A stretch of 21,813 bases of DNA from RGIG8775 sp045612185 (lineage in GTDB: Bacteria > Bacillota > Clostridia > Oscillospirales > CAG-272), in NCBI GenBank assembly GCA_045612185.1, contig JAZKYO010000001.1, forward strand, positions 1-21,813. Direction: 5' to 3'. Shown here one piece after another: positions 1 to 8,688 of this stretch. Position numbers and translations under genes: made by a program. Positions within the stretch are counted from its first letter, which is position 1; every line of letters starts with the position of its first letter. The notes beneath the pieces were generated by a model, which did not search any database, was not told where the DNA came from, and saw only the letters and a program-made list of their open reading frames with translations.

Positions 1-135
1 TATCAAACAAAATGGTTGTTATATCAATTAAATTTGTTATACATAGCGATGCAAATTTCATTTGTGCCAAATGGACCGTCGAGGACGCCGGTCCCTACAA
101 TGATATGTGCTAACATACCGACAAACTACAATTTG
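1..135. repeat. Left copy of a ~135-bp inverted repeat flanking the window
   Basis: Bases 1-135 are the reverse complement of 21670-21808, with one 4-base insertion in the right copy (after left position 32) and three substitutions (left positions 111, 116 and 120). The repeat contains a GC-rich hairpin (GGACCG 73-78 with CGGTCC 89-94) and an AT-rich inverted pair (AAATTTG 30-36 with CAAATTT 52-58). It encodes no convincing protein. Its size, the internal hairpin and the lack of coding capacity resemble a MITE-like or other small interspersed intergenic repeat. The window starts inside it, so its true outer end and any target-site duplication are not visible. Confidence 0.9.
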
Positions 136-160
136 AACATAACAATTATATTTGTGCAAC

Positions 161-192
161 AAAAAATCGATGGTGTTTAGCCATCGATTTTT
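161..192. terminator. Bidirectional hairpin terminator
   Basis: A perfect 12-bp stem, AAAAATCGATGG (162-173) with CCATCGATTTTT (181-192), closes a 7-base loop. On the minus strand the descending arm ends in six T, and on the plus strand in five T. It lies 120 bases beyond the hairpin at 311-340 and could be a back-up terminator for the leftward operon, or a terminator for a gene outside the window that reads rightward into it. Confidence 0.75.
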
Positions 193-208
193 GTATTGCG
201 TCCGAGTT

Positions 209-300
209 GTTCGCACAATCTCCAAATCGTAAACGCCGAAGGCAACCAGCCCACCGCCAGGTGCGGCGAGGCGGCTACAATTTGTCATGTCATTTTCTAC
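209..300. repeat. GC-rich imperfect-palindrome block, possible repeat remnant
   Basis: This stretch lies between the two terminator hairpins and differs sharply from the AT-rich DNA around it. Its centre (248-276) has imperfect dyad symmetry (AGCC 248-251 with GGCT 273-276, CCGCC 254-258 with GGCGG 270-274). It shares the 9-mer GTTCGCACA with the right-end repeat and carries a TACAATTTG-like edge, as the end repeats do. It may be a decayed member of a related intergenic repeat family. No gene is seen in 1-345. Confidence 0.3.
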
Positions 301-310
301 GCAAAACGGA

Positions 311-340
311 AACGGGATTGCCCTTATGGGCAATCCCGTT
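311..340 (-). terminator. Terminator of the leftward operon
   Basis: A perfect 13-bp stem, AACGGGATTGCCC (311-323) with GGGCAATCCCGTT (328-340), closes a 4-base loop. It begins only five bases after the TAA stop of the 2084-residue gene in the direction of transcription. The downstream tract on the minus strand (TTTCCGTTTT) is T-rich but interrupted, so termination may be partial and completed by the hairpin at 161-192. Confidence 0.8.
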
Positions 341-345
341 ATTTG

Positions 346-3300
346 TTATTTCTTTTTCTTGGGGTCTTTTTTAGTCTTGGGTGTTGCAAAGTAGTAGTAA
401 GCTACGCCGGAATCGTAATCGGGCATAGAATACTCAAACTTGTTCTCAAGATACTTAAGTGCGCCCTTCTTCCTCTTAGCCACGATCTTCTTTGCTTCGT
501 CAATAACGTGATAAATTCTTCCGTTCATAAGCGTAGTATTAACGTACTTAAGAAGATATCCGTCAACGCAACGGAAACCAACCGTAAAGCGACCCATGGT
601 ATTGGGATTATAGTTGATTGCCGCATCCGCAAAGATTCTGATAACTTCAGCCTCGTCGTATCTTCTGAGATACGCATTGTGATATCTGAAATACTCGTGG
701 TTAGTGTACTTAAAGGTCTCAACGTCTGTATAGTACTTCTTGAAAGGCACGTGATAAGCCTGATCGTTACCGCCGGTTTTGATAAAGTCACTGTACGGAG
801 TACAGAAGTAGTTGTAACGAACCTCGTCCTGTTTTGCAGAACCGCTCTGTGTGTTGGAGGGATCACCCCACGTAGCGTCAAGATAGTAGCAATATCTGCC
901 TATCTTGAGCATATTGAAGGCGTGACCGCCGCCGTTCTTATCACGCTCACTCTTAACGTAAGCGCAAACAATTCCCACCGAGTTAAGCAAGTACTGCATA
1001 GCAGACGCATAACCCGCGCAAACAACCTTGTGGTTGACAAGCGCGCTGTGAAGCGAACGAAGTCTGTCCTCCTTGGTAGGATCCTTGTCTATATGAGCCG
1101 CAAGCCCCAGTCCGTCGTAGTCAAGCGTAAGAATAAGTCTACGGTAAATAGTAAGCACTGCCTTGTAAGGATCGGTCTTGCGTCCGATTCCCTTAACAAA
1201 CGGCTTTGCCGCTTTGTGAAGATCCTTGCGTTCTTTCTTAACCTGCTTAACGTCAAATCTTCCGTAAGAGTCACGCACGCAGAATACGTTACGCATCTCA
1301 GTTGCGGAAACAAAATCAAACCAGTAAAGCCAGAACAATTCTGGATAGTCGCACTGAACGTATACGAATACGCGCTCTACATCCGCAGGACTTACACCCT
1401 CGAATGAGAAAGGCTCCTCGCTGTAATTGAAGGCGTGGCGAGCTATTTCGTTGTACAGACGGATAAGAGGATTCTTGTCCTCGTCCTCCTCGTGGGGAAC
1501 GAGTCTGTCTCCTTCGGGAATCTTCTTGAAGAATCCGAACAAACCGCCTCCGGTTTTCTTCTTTTTCTTCTTTTCCTGCTTTTCGCGCTTCTTGCGCTCG
1601 CGCTCTTCTTCTTTTTCTCGTCTCTTACGCTCGCGCTCTTCTTCCTTCTGCTTACGTTCTTCTTCCTTCTTCTCAAGAGCTTCCTGCTTCTTGCGTTCCT
1701 TTTCAGCCTTTTTCCGCTCGGCATTTGTCATAGTAATGATCTCTACCGGCTCTATCTGAGGCTCGGGATCGGCAGGTTCTTCGGGCTCTTCGGGTTCTGA
1801 AGGTTCTTCGGGCTCTGAAGGCTCGTCGGAAGTGATGGGCTCGTCGCCGTTCACCTCAAGTTCTTCCTCAACCTCATTATTAACGTCACTTTCGGGCTCG
1901 TCTGTGGGCTCGGGCTCGTTTTGAGGATCAATGTTAATCTCAACGTCAACGTCGTTGCTCGGCTCGGGGTCTTTAGACTTTTTCGTGAAGCCAAAGGGAT
2001 TCCAAGGAGCATTGTCAACTCCAACGTCCTGCACCTCAGCCTCTCCCTTTTCTTCTTCCTCATCGCCCTCCTCGGCGTTCGGGTTAGATGCGGGATCGGT
2101 CTTTTCCTCTTCGCCGTCGTCAATATGCTCACCTTTGAGGTAACGCTTCCAGAATCTCGGAATCAGGTTGGGATCGTAGAGGGTGTCAAGGGAATCCTCG
2201 TCAGATTCCGGCTCTTCCTCGGGATCTTCGTCATAGGCTTGCGCCATTTTACGGATAAAGCTAAAGCTGGTTCTCTTATTAGGATCACCTTCCTCGCGGC
2301 TTTCCTCTTCTTCGACTTCTTCTTCCTCGTCGTCTCCAAGAGGCGCGTTGTCACCAAGATCCTCGTCGGCATTAGGCTCGTCGCCATCTTCCTCCTCGGT
2401 TTCATCAAAGTCAGCGTCAATGTCAATGTCGGTATCAACGTCAAACTCTTCCTCAGGCTCATCGGGCTTGTCGTCACCGTTTACGTAAGCCGCAATCTCG
2501 TCAACCTGCGCCCTGGTATCCTCATCAAGCGCGTTATATGTCCAATCAGCCATATCCTTCTTGCCAATGCTCTCGAGGTACTTAATCTCCTCGTAGTAAA
2601 GCTGAGCGTTAACGTAAGGAATAACGAATCCGTGACCGTGCTGCCAAAGCGATATAAGTCCGCGGAGAACCGAAACCGCCGCGTTATTAACGGGATCGTC
2701 TCTTTCAACGAATATAGTTCCCTCGGCAACGTCAACACGGTAATAATACTCACTCAATTCCTGACCGGGCTTAAGATCGTATATTTCGTCAAGCTTGACC
2801 TTTGCGGGGTCTATGCTCTCTTCGGGATAATTCTCCGCAAGATAATCTCTTATCTTATCGTAGATTTCCAGAAGCTGGTCGGTAGTCTCAACAGTATCAA
2901 GGCATTCCGCGCAAATAAATCTGTGTTTATCAAACAGCGAGAATCTGCCGCTTTCCATAACTCGGTGGCAGAAGGAGCAAAGTCTTGTTTCCTCGTCCTC
3001 CATCTCGTCACCCGCGGTATTAATGTCTTTTCTACCCTCGTCACTGAGAACGACGTTGTAGTCACAGAGAAGCTTGCAACAGCCTTCAAGGTCGTAGCAC
3101 TCGGGAAGCGCATCAAATCCGAAATATATGAAATGCTTTCTTTCCGCGCGGCGCTTGAGCCAATAGAGATACGAATACACGTTTGCAAGAAATTCCTGCA
3201 TATATCTCGCGGAACGGTCGTAGAACCAGTCGATAATACCGATATCCTCAACGCAGTCGTTGATAAACAAAAACTGCATACGATTAGGATTGGTCTCGCG

Positions 3301-6300
3301 GAAGTCCTCGCCCGCATTCTTAAGGTAGGGATAAAGCGCCTTTATCTGGTCAATCTCGGTAGCAGGCTCGTTTTCCTCGTTAAAGGTAAGCGGATCTGCG
3401 AGAATGGGACAAATAGACATACAGCGGTAAGCGTGCGGGAATATAGTCTTTACAAACTCGTTAAATACCGCCGCCATAAGAAGGCGCATACCGTCGGTAC
3501 ACTCCATGCGGGTGTCAAGCGTCACGTTAAGCACGTGGCTTTCCGAGAAGCGTCTTATATGAGGATCGCTAACGTGAGGATTACCCTCAACACCGCTCTT
3601 GAAATCAAGCGTCTGCTTGTCGGTCATAAGGCTGTAGAAGCCGTACGTTTCACCGACAAACTTAGCCTTGTAGGGCGTTACGGTAATCTCGCTGAGAATA
3701 GACTTTGAGCTGTTAAGCACACCGCTGGGGCGAATGGGATCACCAAGCGATTCCATCTGATAGCGGCGCAAAAGCACCGTATCAAGACAGTTCTTGAAGT
3801 TGATATTCTCGCGGCGGAGATAAACAGTTCTTCCGTCTTTGGAGATATGCTCTATTTCGTACTCAGAGTTCTTGTAAACAATGCTCTGTCCCGCGATGTA
3901 CTCAAGATGGACTCTAGACGGGAAGGTATCAAGAAGTCCTATTACCTCGTCATTAAGTCTGAGCTCAACTCTGCGGTTGCACTCAAACAGACGCTCAAAG
4001 AGCTCCTTGACTCTGTTAAACAGGATATGCTTTTCCTTGAAAAGCACGTAGCCGTCCTGCTTTGCAGGGTCAATAATAAGGTAGTAGTCCTTGGCTCTGA
4101 ATCTGATAGTAGTCGAATCGCCCTGGTGGTCCTTGTCAATTCCCTCGTCTCTGTCGTAAAGACCCGAGATAAGGTAAGCCGCAAGCTCGCTTGTTTTAAG
4201 CGTATCATCGGTATTCTTAGCGATAATCTCGCGGCAGTAAGCCGACTTAATTATGTCACCGCGCTCGCGTGCGTCGCGGATAGCCATTCTTACGCGTCTT
4301 TCAAATTGTGATACGGGAATACCATTGTCCACCGTAGCGTCGCAGAATATTCTGAGCAACGTCAGCTTATAGCGGTCGGCGTGCTCGGTTACTCTGGGCT
4401 GAATGAAGGAGGAACGGTTAACGTAATCCTCGCTGTTCAGCTTTGCCATAAAGAATTCACGGAGAAGGTAGGGCTTGCTGATAATATGAACAACCGAATT
4501 CTTCTTACCGCGGAATCTTGTGCAGGCGTAAAGCGCCGCCGAAAGGTTGCAACGCTCATCAGAATAAATCATGTAGTTAACGTCGGCGATTCCTCTGTAA
4601 AGATTGTTAATCTCTACGTTGTGCATGTCGAGAATCTTTTTCTCGGCATGGTCAAGAGCCGCCTCTGTAATCAGCCTTACGCCGTCAACGTCGTATTTGC
4701 ACGCCTGCTCGGCTATAATACACTCAAGCGAGGCAAGCTTCTGTCCGTTCTTGTTATAAATACGCTTGCTCTTGCTTTCACGGTTCCAAAGGGTGTAGGA
4801 AACCGCCTCGTTCTCGTCCGCGCTGCTAAGGCTTAGCACCTGATCAATGCAGAAGGACTTGGGAATAACCGCGGCAGCGAGACCCTTAATAAGGTCAAGG
4901 GTAAGGAATATAAATCTTATTCTTCCCTCTGTAGCCTTCTGAAGTCTGTTTGCCATGATAGGGCAAAGATAGCTGTGCATTGTTATCATACGGTCAACGT
5001 CGATAAATACAGCGTTAGAGACTTCCTCAAAGAAAGCAGGATACTGAGACACAATATTGTCGTTCTGGAAGTCCTCGGGCGATGCCACAAACACATCAGC
5101 CTGGTCAAGACGCTCGTCCGACATATAAACGCGCCAGCTGCAGCCCTCGGTGCTTCCGGTCATCTTCATCAAACGCTCGGCAATATACTTCTTAAGCGTA
5201 GCTCTCTCGCCGGAGTCAGAAACCACAAACACCATTCTCGCGCCCGAAAGAAGTCTTATATAGGTATAAGCGATAAGATACTCTCCGAACTCGGAATAGA
5301 ATGAGGACGCAAAATATACGTTTTCGTCACTGAAAATCGAGTCAAGGCACTTCATGTAGCTCTGCACAACCTTGCCCGACGTAAGCTCCATCTGCTTGCG
5401 AATATAATTCAGCGAGCTTGCATAAGGCAGGCTGGTGCATCTGTATTCAGGCACATCGTTGCCAATGCTTGCGGGATAGTATCTGAGAATATGCTCTGCG
5501 TCAAATCGTTTCTTAAGCTCGGACTGAAGCGCTCTGAGTCTTGCCTCACGCTTTTCGTCCTCAATCTGCTCCTTCTTCTTGGGCTCTTTTTCAGCCGCGG
5601 CTTCTTCCTTTGTAGGAGCCTTGAAGGTGTTGCAGATTTCCTGCAAGAACAGTATAGACGCCGAGGGGTAGAGATACCACAAGTGGAACTGAAGTATATC
5701 CACGATAAAGGTATAAGCCCATCCGGCCATCGGGAAAAGAACCGATGTCATCACCCACAGAATAAGCAATCCGTATACTATCTCTATGGAATAAACAAAT
5801 ATCTGAAGAATAGTTCTCAAGCGCGAGACCCAGTTCTTGGCATACTCAAAATCCTCGCCCTCAAAAAACAGACCGAGAAACCATCTTGAGAAGGCGCTTC
5901 TTGATTTGGGCAACTGCTTGCCCTCTCCCTCTTCTTCGCCTTCTGTTTTTCCCTCAGTTCCGCCCTCTGCGGGAGTATCCTTTTCAGGATCCTCTTCCTC
6001 CTCTTGGGAGTGGGAGAATCCGGGAACTCTCATGCGCTTACGCTTGCGCTCAGCCTCGCGTTCAGCCTCGATTTCCGCGGCGGTTTTCTTAACGGGGTCT
6101 TTTTCGGTCTCTTCTTCATCAGCCTTTTTCTTTCTACCAAAAATCCACCATCCGCGCTTTTTCTCGCCATTGTTCTTCTCCGCCTCGGTTTTTCTGAAGC
6201 CAAAGATAACGTCAAGAATCAGCTTTTTGACAAACGCCTTGACAATCACGAAAGCGTAAAGAATAACGAGGTTAACAATAATCAGCTTAATAGTTATCGC

Positions 6301-6600
6301 AATAAAATCCACCTGAGGATTAAGCCCGTTAATGGCGCTCTGGAACAGCGAACCGATAAGCGGAATACCGTACAGGAATTCAACGATTTTGTTAAACAAA
6401 CCAAGAAGTATAGCCGCTACCAGCGTAATAAGCATGGCTATCAGCGTAAAGAGGATATTCTTCTTGTTATGAGGCGACTCATATCTGAGCGCGTAAGAAG
6501 TGGAGAATTTACGCAGCTTCAACGGAAGCGGCAAAATTGGATACGCAAGCAGCAACAATACCGCCAACATCAGCAATACTTTTATCAGCGTTCCGATCAC
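346..6600 (-). CDS. Giant membrane protein: degenerate SF2-helicase/DUF1998-like region plus C-terminal transglutaminase-like domain
   Basis: Predicted protein of 2084 residues, last gene of the operon. Hydrophobic segments lie near residues 4-26, 49-69 and 98-122, with two or three more between 262 and 323, separated by charged linkers. Residues ~405-1240 follow the order of an SF2 helicase with a DUF1998-like C-terminus, but the motifs look broken: the Walker A position reads roughly ASSFYSEFGE, motif II reads DVDR (534-537), and motif III is FLTLDL. A CxxC-CxxC zinc knuckle uses C1208, C1211, C1230 and C1233. An acidic Asp/Glu/Pro-rich spacer (~1376-1620) and a Lys/Glu coiled-coil stretch (~1625-1683) follow. 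Residues ~1800-1915 look like a transglutaminase/cysteine-protease fold with C1861, H1893 and D1908 as the likely triad. The start is GTG at 6598-6600, overlapping the upstream stop by 4 bases with a good ribosome site. Reading frame, membrane segments and transglutaminase are well supported; the pseudo-helicase is my manual alignment and less certain. Confidence 0.85.
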   Translation of the reverse strand: MIGTLIKVLLMLAVLLLLAYPILPLPLKLRKFSTSYALRYESPHNKKNILFTLIAMLITLVAAILLGLFNKIVEFLYGIPLIGSLFQSAINGLNPQVDFIAITIKLIIVNLVILYAFVIVKAFVKKLILDVIFGFRKTEAEKNNGEKKRGWWIFGRKKKADEEETEKDPVKKTAAEIEAEREAERKRKRMRVPGFSHSQEEEEDPEKDTPAEGGTEGKTEGEEEGEGKQLPKSRSAFSRWFLGLFFEGEDFEYAKNWVSRLRTILQIFVYSIEIVYGLLILWVMTSVLFPMAGWAYTFIVDILQFHLWYLYPSASILFLQEICNTFKAPTKEEAAAEKEPKKKEQIEDEKREARLRALQSELKKRFDAEHILRYYPASIGNDVPEYRCTSLPYASSLNYIRKQMELTSGKVVQSYMKCLDSIFSDENVYFASSFYSEFGEYLIAYTYIRLLSGARMVFVVSDSGERATLKKYIAERLMKMTGSTEGCSWRVYMSDERLDQADVFVASPEDFQNDNIVSQYPAFFEEVSNAVFIDVDRMITMHSYLCPIMANRLQKATEGRIRFIFLTLDLIKGLAAAVIPKSFCIDQVLSLSSADENEAVSYTLWNRESKSKRIYNKNGQKLASLECIIAEQACKYDVDGVRLITEAALDHAEKKILDMHNVEINNLYRGIADVNYMIYSDERCNLSAALYACTRFRGKKNSVVHIISKPYLLREFFMAKLNSEDYVNRSSFIQPRVTEHADRYKLTLLRIFCDATVDNGIPVSQFERRVRMAIRDARERGDIIKSAYCREIIAKNTDDTLKTSELAAYLISGLYDRDEGIDKDHQGDSTTIRFRAKDYYLIIDPAKQDGYVLFKEKHILFNRVKELFERLFECNRRVELRLNDEVIGLLDTFPSRVHLEYIAGQSIVYKNSEYEIEHISKDGRTVYLRRENINFKNCLDTVLLRRYQMESLGDPIRPSGVLNSSKSILSEITVTPYKAKFVGETYGFYSLMTDKQTLDFKSGVEGNPHVSDPHIRRFSESHVLNVTLDTRMECTDGMRLLMAAVFNEFVKTIFPHAYRCMSICPILADPLTFNEENEPATEIDQIKALYPYLKNAGEDFRETNPNRMQFLFINDCVEDIGIIDWFYDRSARYMQEFLANVYSYLYWLKRRAERKHFIYFGFDALPECYDLEGCCKLLCDYNVVLSDEGRKDINTAGDEMEDEETRLCSFCHRVMESGRFSLFDKHRFICAECLDTVETTDQLLEIYDKIRDYLAENYPEESIDPAKVKLDEIYDLKPGQELSEYYYRVDVAEGTIFVERDDPVNNAAVSVLRGLISLWQHGHGFVIPYVNAQLYYEEIKYLESIGKKDMADWTYNALDEDTRAQVDEIAAYVNGDDKPDEPEEEFDVDTDIDIDADFDETEEEDGDEPNADEDLGDNAPLGDDEEEEVEEEESREEGDPNKRTSFSFIRKMAQAYDEDPEEEPESDEDSLDTLYDPNLIPRFWKRYLKGEHIDDGEEEKTDPASNPNAEEGDEEEEKGEAEVQDVGVDNAPWNPFGFTKKSKDPEPSNDVDVEINIDPQNEPEPTDEPESDVNNEVEEELEVNGDEPITSDEPSEPEEPSEPEEPEEPADPEPQIEPVEIITMTNAERKKAEKERKKQEALEKKEEERKQKEEERERKRREKEEERERKKREKQEKKKKKKTGGGLFGFFKKIPEGDRLVPHEEDEDKNPLIRLYNEIARHAFNYSEEPFSFEGVSPADVERVFVYVQCDYPELFWLYWFDFVSATEMRNVFCVRDSYGRFDVKQVKKERKDLHKAAKPFVKGIGRKTDPYKAVLTIYRRLILTLDYDGLGLAAHIDKDPTKEDRLRSLHSALVNHKVVCAGYASAMQYLLNSVGIVCAYVKSERDKNGGGHAFNMLKIGRYCYYLDATWGDPSNTQSGSAKQDEVRYNYFCTPYSDFIKTGGNDQAYHVPFKKYYTDVETFKYTNHEYFRYHNAYLRRYDEAEVIRIFADAAINYNPNTMGRFTVGFRCVDGYLLKYVNTTLMNGRIYHVIDEAKKIVAKRKKGALKYLENKFEYSMPDYDSGVAYYYFATPKTKKDPKKKK

Positions 6601-8633
6601 TGCTTACCACTTCCTTTCCTGGGGAACATTCTTTCAATAGTTTCGATTGAGAAAATACGGTATATCTTGTTTTCTCTCGCCTTTATGGGCTTAGAGATAT
6701 CAAATTCTCCTTCTACCGTTTCCTCAGGATTAACAATAGGCTCAACGTCAAGGTTGTTAAGCATACTGCTGAGTCTGTCGTCAAGCTTCGCAAGCATCTC
6801 ACGGTGCTTGACGATATTTTTATTCATACCGTCATTTGCCTCAAAGAGGTGCTTAAGCTGACGTATCTCGTAGCGAACCTGCTCTATTGTTATAAGCTCC
6901 TGCTCATATCTGCGTCTTATAGTAGACAGCGCAAGTCTCTGCTTGGCGCGGCAATCGTAATAGCACTCCTTCAATTCCTCTCTTGCCCTGACCATAAGAA
7001 TCTTATATTTTATTCCTTGTATCAAGAACGCGATAATAAGGAATCCGAAGGTAAACGCAGTCATCTCTATTCCAAAGAGCATAGCTCCGAAAAGGTGGGC
7101 GTCAAGAAGCTGGAAAAGCACGTAGGGCACGATCATGGTCAATATCGTAAGAACGATGAAAACAAGATCCACCCAAAGACTTCTTTGCAAGCAAGCCTTT
7201 GCCTTGCAGTGCTTTTCGTACGCCTTGTCGGCGCGTTTTTTCTCGGCGGTAAAGTCCACCTCTATAAGCTCAGCTTTGAGAGCGCTCTCAAAAAGCCCGG
7301 ATATCTCAAGCTGCTTTTTCTTTACCAAACTCTCGTATTCCTCGCGAGAGGGACACTGATCGGTCATCTCAAGCGCGCCAATGCGCTTAAGCTCATCAAA
7401 CTCAGCGCCCACGCTATTTTCTCTTGTAGCGTCACGCATAGCAAGATACGAGCGCATTATTTCGTCAAATTCGTCTCGCGTCTGCTCGGCAAATTCCTCG
7501 GGGTCGCGGGTAGCTATCTCATTTACAAGCTCGTAGTACCTTTCGGTGGGACGCTTTTTGGAATAAGCGTCCTTCGGCAGTCCTCTCTTTTCTCTCAAAA
7601 GAGCCTGCTCCTCGGTAAGCTCCTCGTGAACCACCTTGTCGGCGATGAGACTTCCCGTCTGATTAAGCTTGAAGTATTTTGAGTTATTGCTCTTAGCGAC
7701 GTTTCTGGCAACGCTTACCTTACTCCACGCGGTTTCAAGTACGTTCTTAAGCTCGTCGGCGTCAAGGTGAATAACCTCAAACTCGCCCTCCTCAGCTCCG
7801 CGCTCCTCTCTCTCGTACATACGGATAAGGTAAAGCGAAAGCGAAAGCGTGTCAAAAGCCGCGCGCGCGGGACCGCCGCCGTAGTTGGTGATATAATAGT
7901 GGCGTCTTACGCGCTTTCTGAGAGCCATTCTCCGCGAGAAAGCGTCGTAAAAGTCCGAGAAAGTCATCTCGGGCGAGCCGTAAGGATAGTCCGCCAGCTT
8001 AATATCAAGCGACAGATTAGGAGAACAGTAAAGTCTGAACGCGTCATACTCGGGTTCCGCCACTGCCTCGGATTCCTTTTCCTCGGAGTCGGTTTCCTCA
8101 TCGTTTTTCCCCGGCTTCTCGTCCTCCGCGGACGTTACCTCGTCCGCCTTATTCTCGGTTTTAGTACCGTCGGCTTTTTCTTCGTTCAAAGTCACGCCTT
8201 CAAGTATCTTACCCACCTGTTCCCTTGCGTTATCAAGGAACTCATAGGGCTCGTTCTTCTCATTTTGGACGTAGTACACCTCAAAATCGGCGGCGTAGAT
8301 ATCCTTTTTTTCAAGATAATTTCTGAGATTATCAAGCAAATATGCCTCAATATAGGGCATATAAAGGCTTATCTCAACGCCCTCCTCCTCGCCGTAGCCG
8401 TTTCGTCCAAAGGGTACGCGTATTCTGTCGAAGGTATAAAAGTCAACCAACACCGCTATACGAAACTCATCTGCTCCGAGAACGTTCTGCTTTTCGTATA
8501 TCTCCTCAGCACAAATATTGATATCCTTAAGATCGCGATTCATCCATTTGATCTTGTTATATCCCGCAAGATCAAACAGCATATCGCTGTCAAAGGTCTT
8601 GTTTTCGGAGGTGTTAATTACGTATGTAAGCAT
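6597..8633 (-). CDS. Two-TM coiled-coil protein of unknown family
   Basis: A 678-residue protein whose family I do not recognise. The N-terminal ~145 residues look like a compact alpha/beta domain (beta-rich stretches at 57-64 and 116-122). An acidic low-complexity linker (~150-195) follows, then a second mixed domain (~197-335) with a YGGGPARAAFD turn near 251-261. Residues ~335-485 are largely helical and charged. Two adjacent transmembrane helices lie near 487-509 and 514-540 with a very short connecting loop, so both long flanking regions should be on the same, cytoplasmic, side. A helical coiled-coil-like stretch (541-628) and a basic tail (658-678) follow. There is no signal peptide and no obvious enzyme motif. 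The ATG is preceded by AAAGGAG at a 9-base spacing. It sits between the second tubulin-like gene and the giant gene and overlaps the latter by 4 bases, so it may be a membrane adaptor for the filament proteins or a partner of the giant protein; that role is inference. Confidence 0.85.
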   Translation of the reverse strand: MLTYVINTSENKTFDSDMLFDLAGYNKIKWMNRDLKDINICAEEIYEKQNVLGADEFRIAVLVDFYTFDRIRVPFGRNGYGEEEGVEISLYMPYIEAYLLDNLRNYLEKKDIYAADFEVYYVQNEKNEPYEFLDNAREQVGKILEGVTLNEEKADGTKTENKADEVTSAEDEKPGKNDEETDSEEKESEAVAEPEYDAFRLYCSPNLSLDIKLADYPYGSPEMTFSDFYDAFSRRMALRKRVRRHYYITNYGGGPARAAFDTLSLSLYLIRMYEREERGAEEGEFEVIHLDADELKNVLETAWSKVSVARNVAKSNNSKYFKLNQTGSLIADKVVHEELTEEQALLREKRGLPKDAYSKKRPTERYYELVNEIATRDPEEFAEQTRDEFDEIMRSYLAMRDATRENSVGAEFDELKRIGALEMTDQCPSREEYESLVKKKQLEISGLFESALKAELIEVDFTAEKKRADKAYEKHCKAKACLQRSLWVDLVFIVLTILTMIVPYVLFQLLDAHLFGAMLFGIEMTAFTFGFLIIAFLIQGIKYKILMVRAREELKECYYDCRAKQRLALSTIRRRYEQELITIEQVRYEIRQLKHLFEANDGMNKNIVKHREMLAKLDDRLSSMLNNLDVEPIVNPEETVEGEFDISKPIKARENKIYRIFSIETIERMFPRKGSGKQ
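6610..6620 (-). promoter_or_regulatory. Ribosome binding site that decides the GTG start of the giant gene
   Basis: On the minus strand this reads AGGAAAGGAAG, with the last GGAAG nine bases before the GTG at 6600-6598. It lies inside the end of the upstream gene, whose TGA (6599-6597) overlaps the GTG. This supports translational coupling and a GTG start rather than a downstream ATG. Confidence 0.75.
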
Positions 8634-8688
8634 TTTTCTTTTCTCCTTTCCGAAAGAAGAAATGTTATTTCATCTTCAAAGTTTAGGA

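Noticed and set aside
58..333. 91-codon minus-strand frame inside and next to the left repeat
   Set aside because: Spans the repeat hairpin and both terminator hairpins; no ribosome site and no plausible protein features.
1590..2480. Microsatellite or sequencing-error region
   Set aside because: The frame stays open throughout, codons for Asp/Glu vary, and it links two folded regions, so it is a genuine low-complexity protein spacer.
1921..3708. 595-codon open frame on the plus strand
   Set aside because: Antisense to the giant gene; repetitive Val/Leu/Asn composition reflects the acidic-repeat codons on the other strand.
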